From Butyrivibrio sp. (GTDB lineage Bacteria; Bacillota; Clostridia; Lachnospirales; Lachnospiraceae): DNA of 32,997 nt. Positions 31,947 through 32,997 of the stretch are shown one piece after another. The notes under the pieces are model-generated. The model made no database searches. It had not been told where the DNA came from and worked only from the letters and a program-made list of their open reading frames with translations. The position numbers and the translations under genes are program-made. The stretch covers positions 1-32,997 of the forward strand of contig JAAVHB010000004.1 of the NCBI GenBank assembly GCA_014799955.1, read 5' to 3'. Numbering within the stretch: position 1 is the first letter of the stretch; every line of letters starts with the position of its first letter.

Positions 31947-32997
31947 TTACTGCGCCGCTGCCTCGGGCGTCTTTTCGATTCCGAGGTACGGCAGTATGTT
32001 TTCAAAGACTTCCTTAATTACCGGCGCCGCTATCGTACCACCATAATATATGCCCTGCGGCTCGTCAATTATACACATTGCTATCACCTGCGGATCTTCC
32101 GCCGGACAGAAGCCGATAAATGACGAGATGTACTTCTGCGCGCTTCTCGGAAGCTTCTGTGAGGTCGCAGTCTTGCCGCCTATCGAATAACCCTCGATAT
32201 AGCATTTGCTGCCGCCGCCCTCATGCACTACCGATTTGAGCAGGGTTTTCATGGTTTCGCAGGTCTGCGGCGTTATCACGCCCTCAACGCGCTCATACTC
32301 AAGTTCCGTGATATTTCCGTCGGTGTCAATGGATTTCACTCCGAAATGCGGAGTGACCAGCGTGCCTCCGTTTACTATGCAGCTTACCGCACGCAGAAGC
32401 TGCAGGGGCGTTATCTGAAATGACTGACCGAAGGACATTGTCGCAAGCTCAAGCTCCTTTATGTCCTCCCGCTTATGCATTATCGTCGAAGCCTCGCCCG
32501 GCAAATCAACGCCTGTTTTCTGCATAAGTCCGAGCTTTTCCATATACAAAAGAAAATTTTCCACGCCGACCCTGAGTCCCCACGTGATAAACGCCGGATT
32601 GCAGGAGTTCATAAGCGTCTGCGCAAAGGTCTGCGCTCCGTGTCCGGTCGTTTTATGGCATCTTATGGTGCGCCCTCCGACCGTAGTGCTGCCGCCGCAG
32701 GAATATGAATCCGACAGGGATACCGCTCCCGTCGAAAGTCCCGCCGTAGCCGTTATTATTTTGAAGGTTGAGCCCGGCTCATATGTATCGTTAATCACTC
32801 CGTTACGCCACATGGCGTTCAGGAGATTCATCTTATCGTCATCGCTTATATTTTCCGGCAATTCGTAATTAAGAGTGAACGGGTCGTTCAAATCATACTC
32901 GGGATAATTGACCATCGCAAGCAGCTCGCCGTTCCGGGGATTCATAACGATTATGCTGACGCTCTTTGCCTGCTTCGCCTCGTAGGTTTTCTGCGCC
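31947..32997 (-). CDS. Penicillin-binding protein transpeptidase (FtsI/SpoVD/PBP2-like), partial
   Basis: C-terminal part of a class B PBP that cross-links peptidoglycan at the septum or spore cortex; the N-terminus lies beyond the right edge. The transpeptidase motifs are SxxK in PGSTFK, SxN in NSCNPAF and the third box reading KTA in GGKTATSQ, where KTG is usual. There is no C-terminal PASTA domain, which argues against a canonical SpoVD and for an FtsI/PBP2B-type or shortened protein. It is the first gene of the visible division cluster. The frame continues without stop to the window edge. Confidence 0.92.
   Translation of the reverse strand, partial: AQKTYEAKQAKSVSIIVMNPRNGELLAMVNYPEYDLNDPFTLNYELPENISDDDKMNLLNAMWRNGVINDTYEPGSTFKIITATAGLSTGAVSLSDSYSCGGSTTVGGRTIRCHKTTGHGAQTFAQTLMNSCNPAFITWGLRVGVENFLLYMEKLGLMQKTGVDLPGEASTIMHKREDIKELELATMSFGQSFQITPLQLLRAVSCIVNGGTLVTPHFGVKSIDTDGNITELEYERVEGVITPQTCETMKTLLKSVVHEGGGSKCYIEGYSIGGKTATSQKLPRSAQKYISSFIGFCPAEDPQVIAMCIIDEPQGIYYGGTIAAPVIKEVFENILPYLGIEKTPEAAAQ

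Overview
The window looks like a piece of a Clostridia chromosome, most likely Lachnospiraceae. The evidence is a compact division/cell-wall cluster, a SpoIID-family protein, strong AGGAGG-type ribosome binding sites, sigma-A type promoters with 17-bp spacers, short palindromic dispersed repeats in intergenic DNA, and proteins typical of that group (ATP-type PEP carboxykinase, eukaryote-like NADP isocitrate dehydrogenase, His-rich CobW protein). I saw no phage, transposase, CRISPR, tRNA or rRNA. Most genes lie on the minus strand; the plus-strand genes are yihY, a subtilase gene and a three-gene small-protein cassette.

Region by region: (1) 1-2920, a minus-strand FtsX-type permease followed by its ATPase, which runs off the left edge. 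(2) 3092-4674, an ECF-type sigma factor translationally coupled (ATGA) to a one-TM, anti-sigma-like membrane protein. (3) 4907-8075, a YihY membrane protein convergent with a large SpoIID-domain protein. (4) 8124-8357, a stand-alone structured RNA with its own promoter and terminator. (5) 8439-12752, pckA with a hairpin-repeat leader, then a DUF1653-DUF2079 pair. (6) 13071-14699, a secreted wall- or membrane-anchored protein with a Thr/Glu/Pro repeat region. (7) 14877-17537, a cytosolic subtilase convergent with a DUF885 lipoprotein. (8) 17562-21828, a likely operon icd - carbamate kinase - two CobW-type GTPases (one His-rich, one fused to a YcgQ/DUF1980-like domain) - DUF885. (9) 22033-23154, three small plus-strand genes of unknown function. 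(10) 23226-25655, leuS. (11) 25824-32997, the division/peptidoglycan cluster, transcribed pbp - murD - ftsW - murA - ftsQ - ftsZ.

How the genes fit together: the right third builds and divides the cell wall (transpeptidase, MurD ligase, FtsW glycosyltransferase, MurA, divisome scaffold FtsQ, FtsZ). ftsW carries an in-frame TGA near its 3' end; other genes here use TGA as a true stop, so this is either a real nonsense mutation or a sequence error. The centre is central metabolism (PckA, IDH, carbamate kinase) next to apparent metal-handling GTPases.

The strongest candidates for something new are the structured RNA at about 8124-8357, the CobW pair with its YcgQ-like fusion, the uncharacterised small-protein cassette at 22033-23154, and hairpin repeats with compensatory changes placed in 5' leaders. 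Functions are inferred from motifs recognised by eye; no database search was run.
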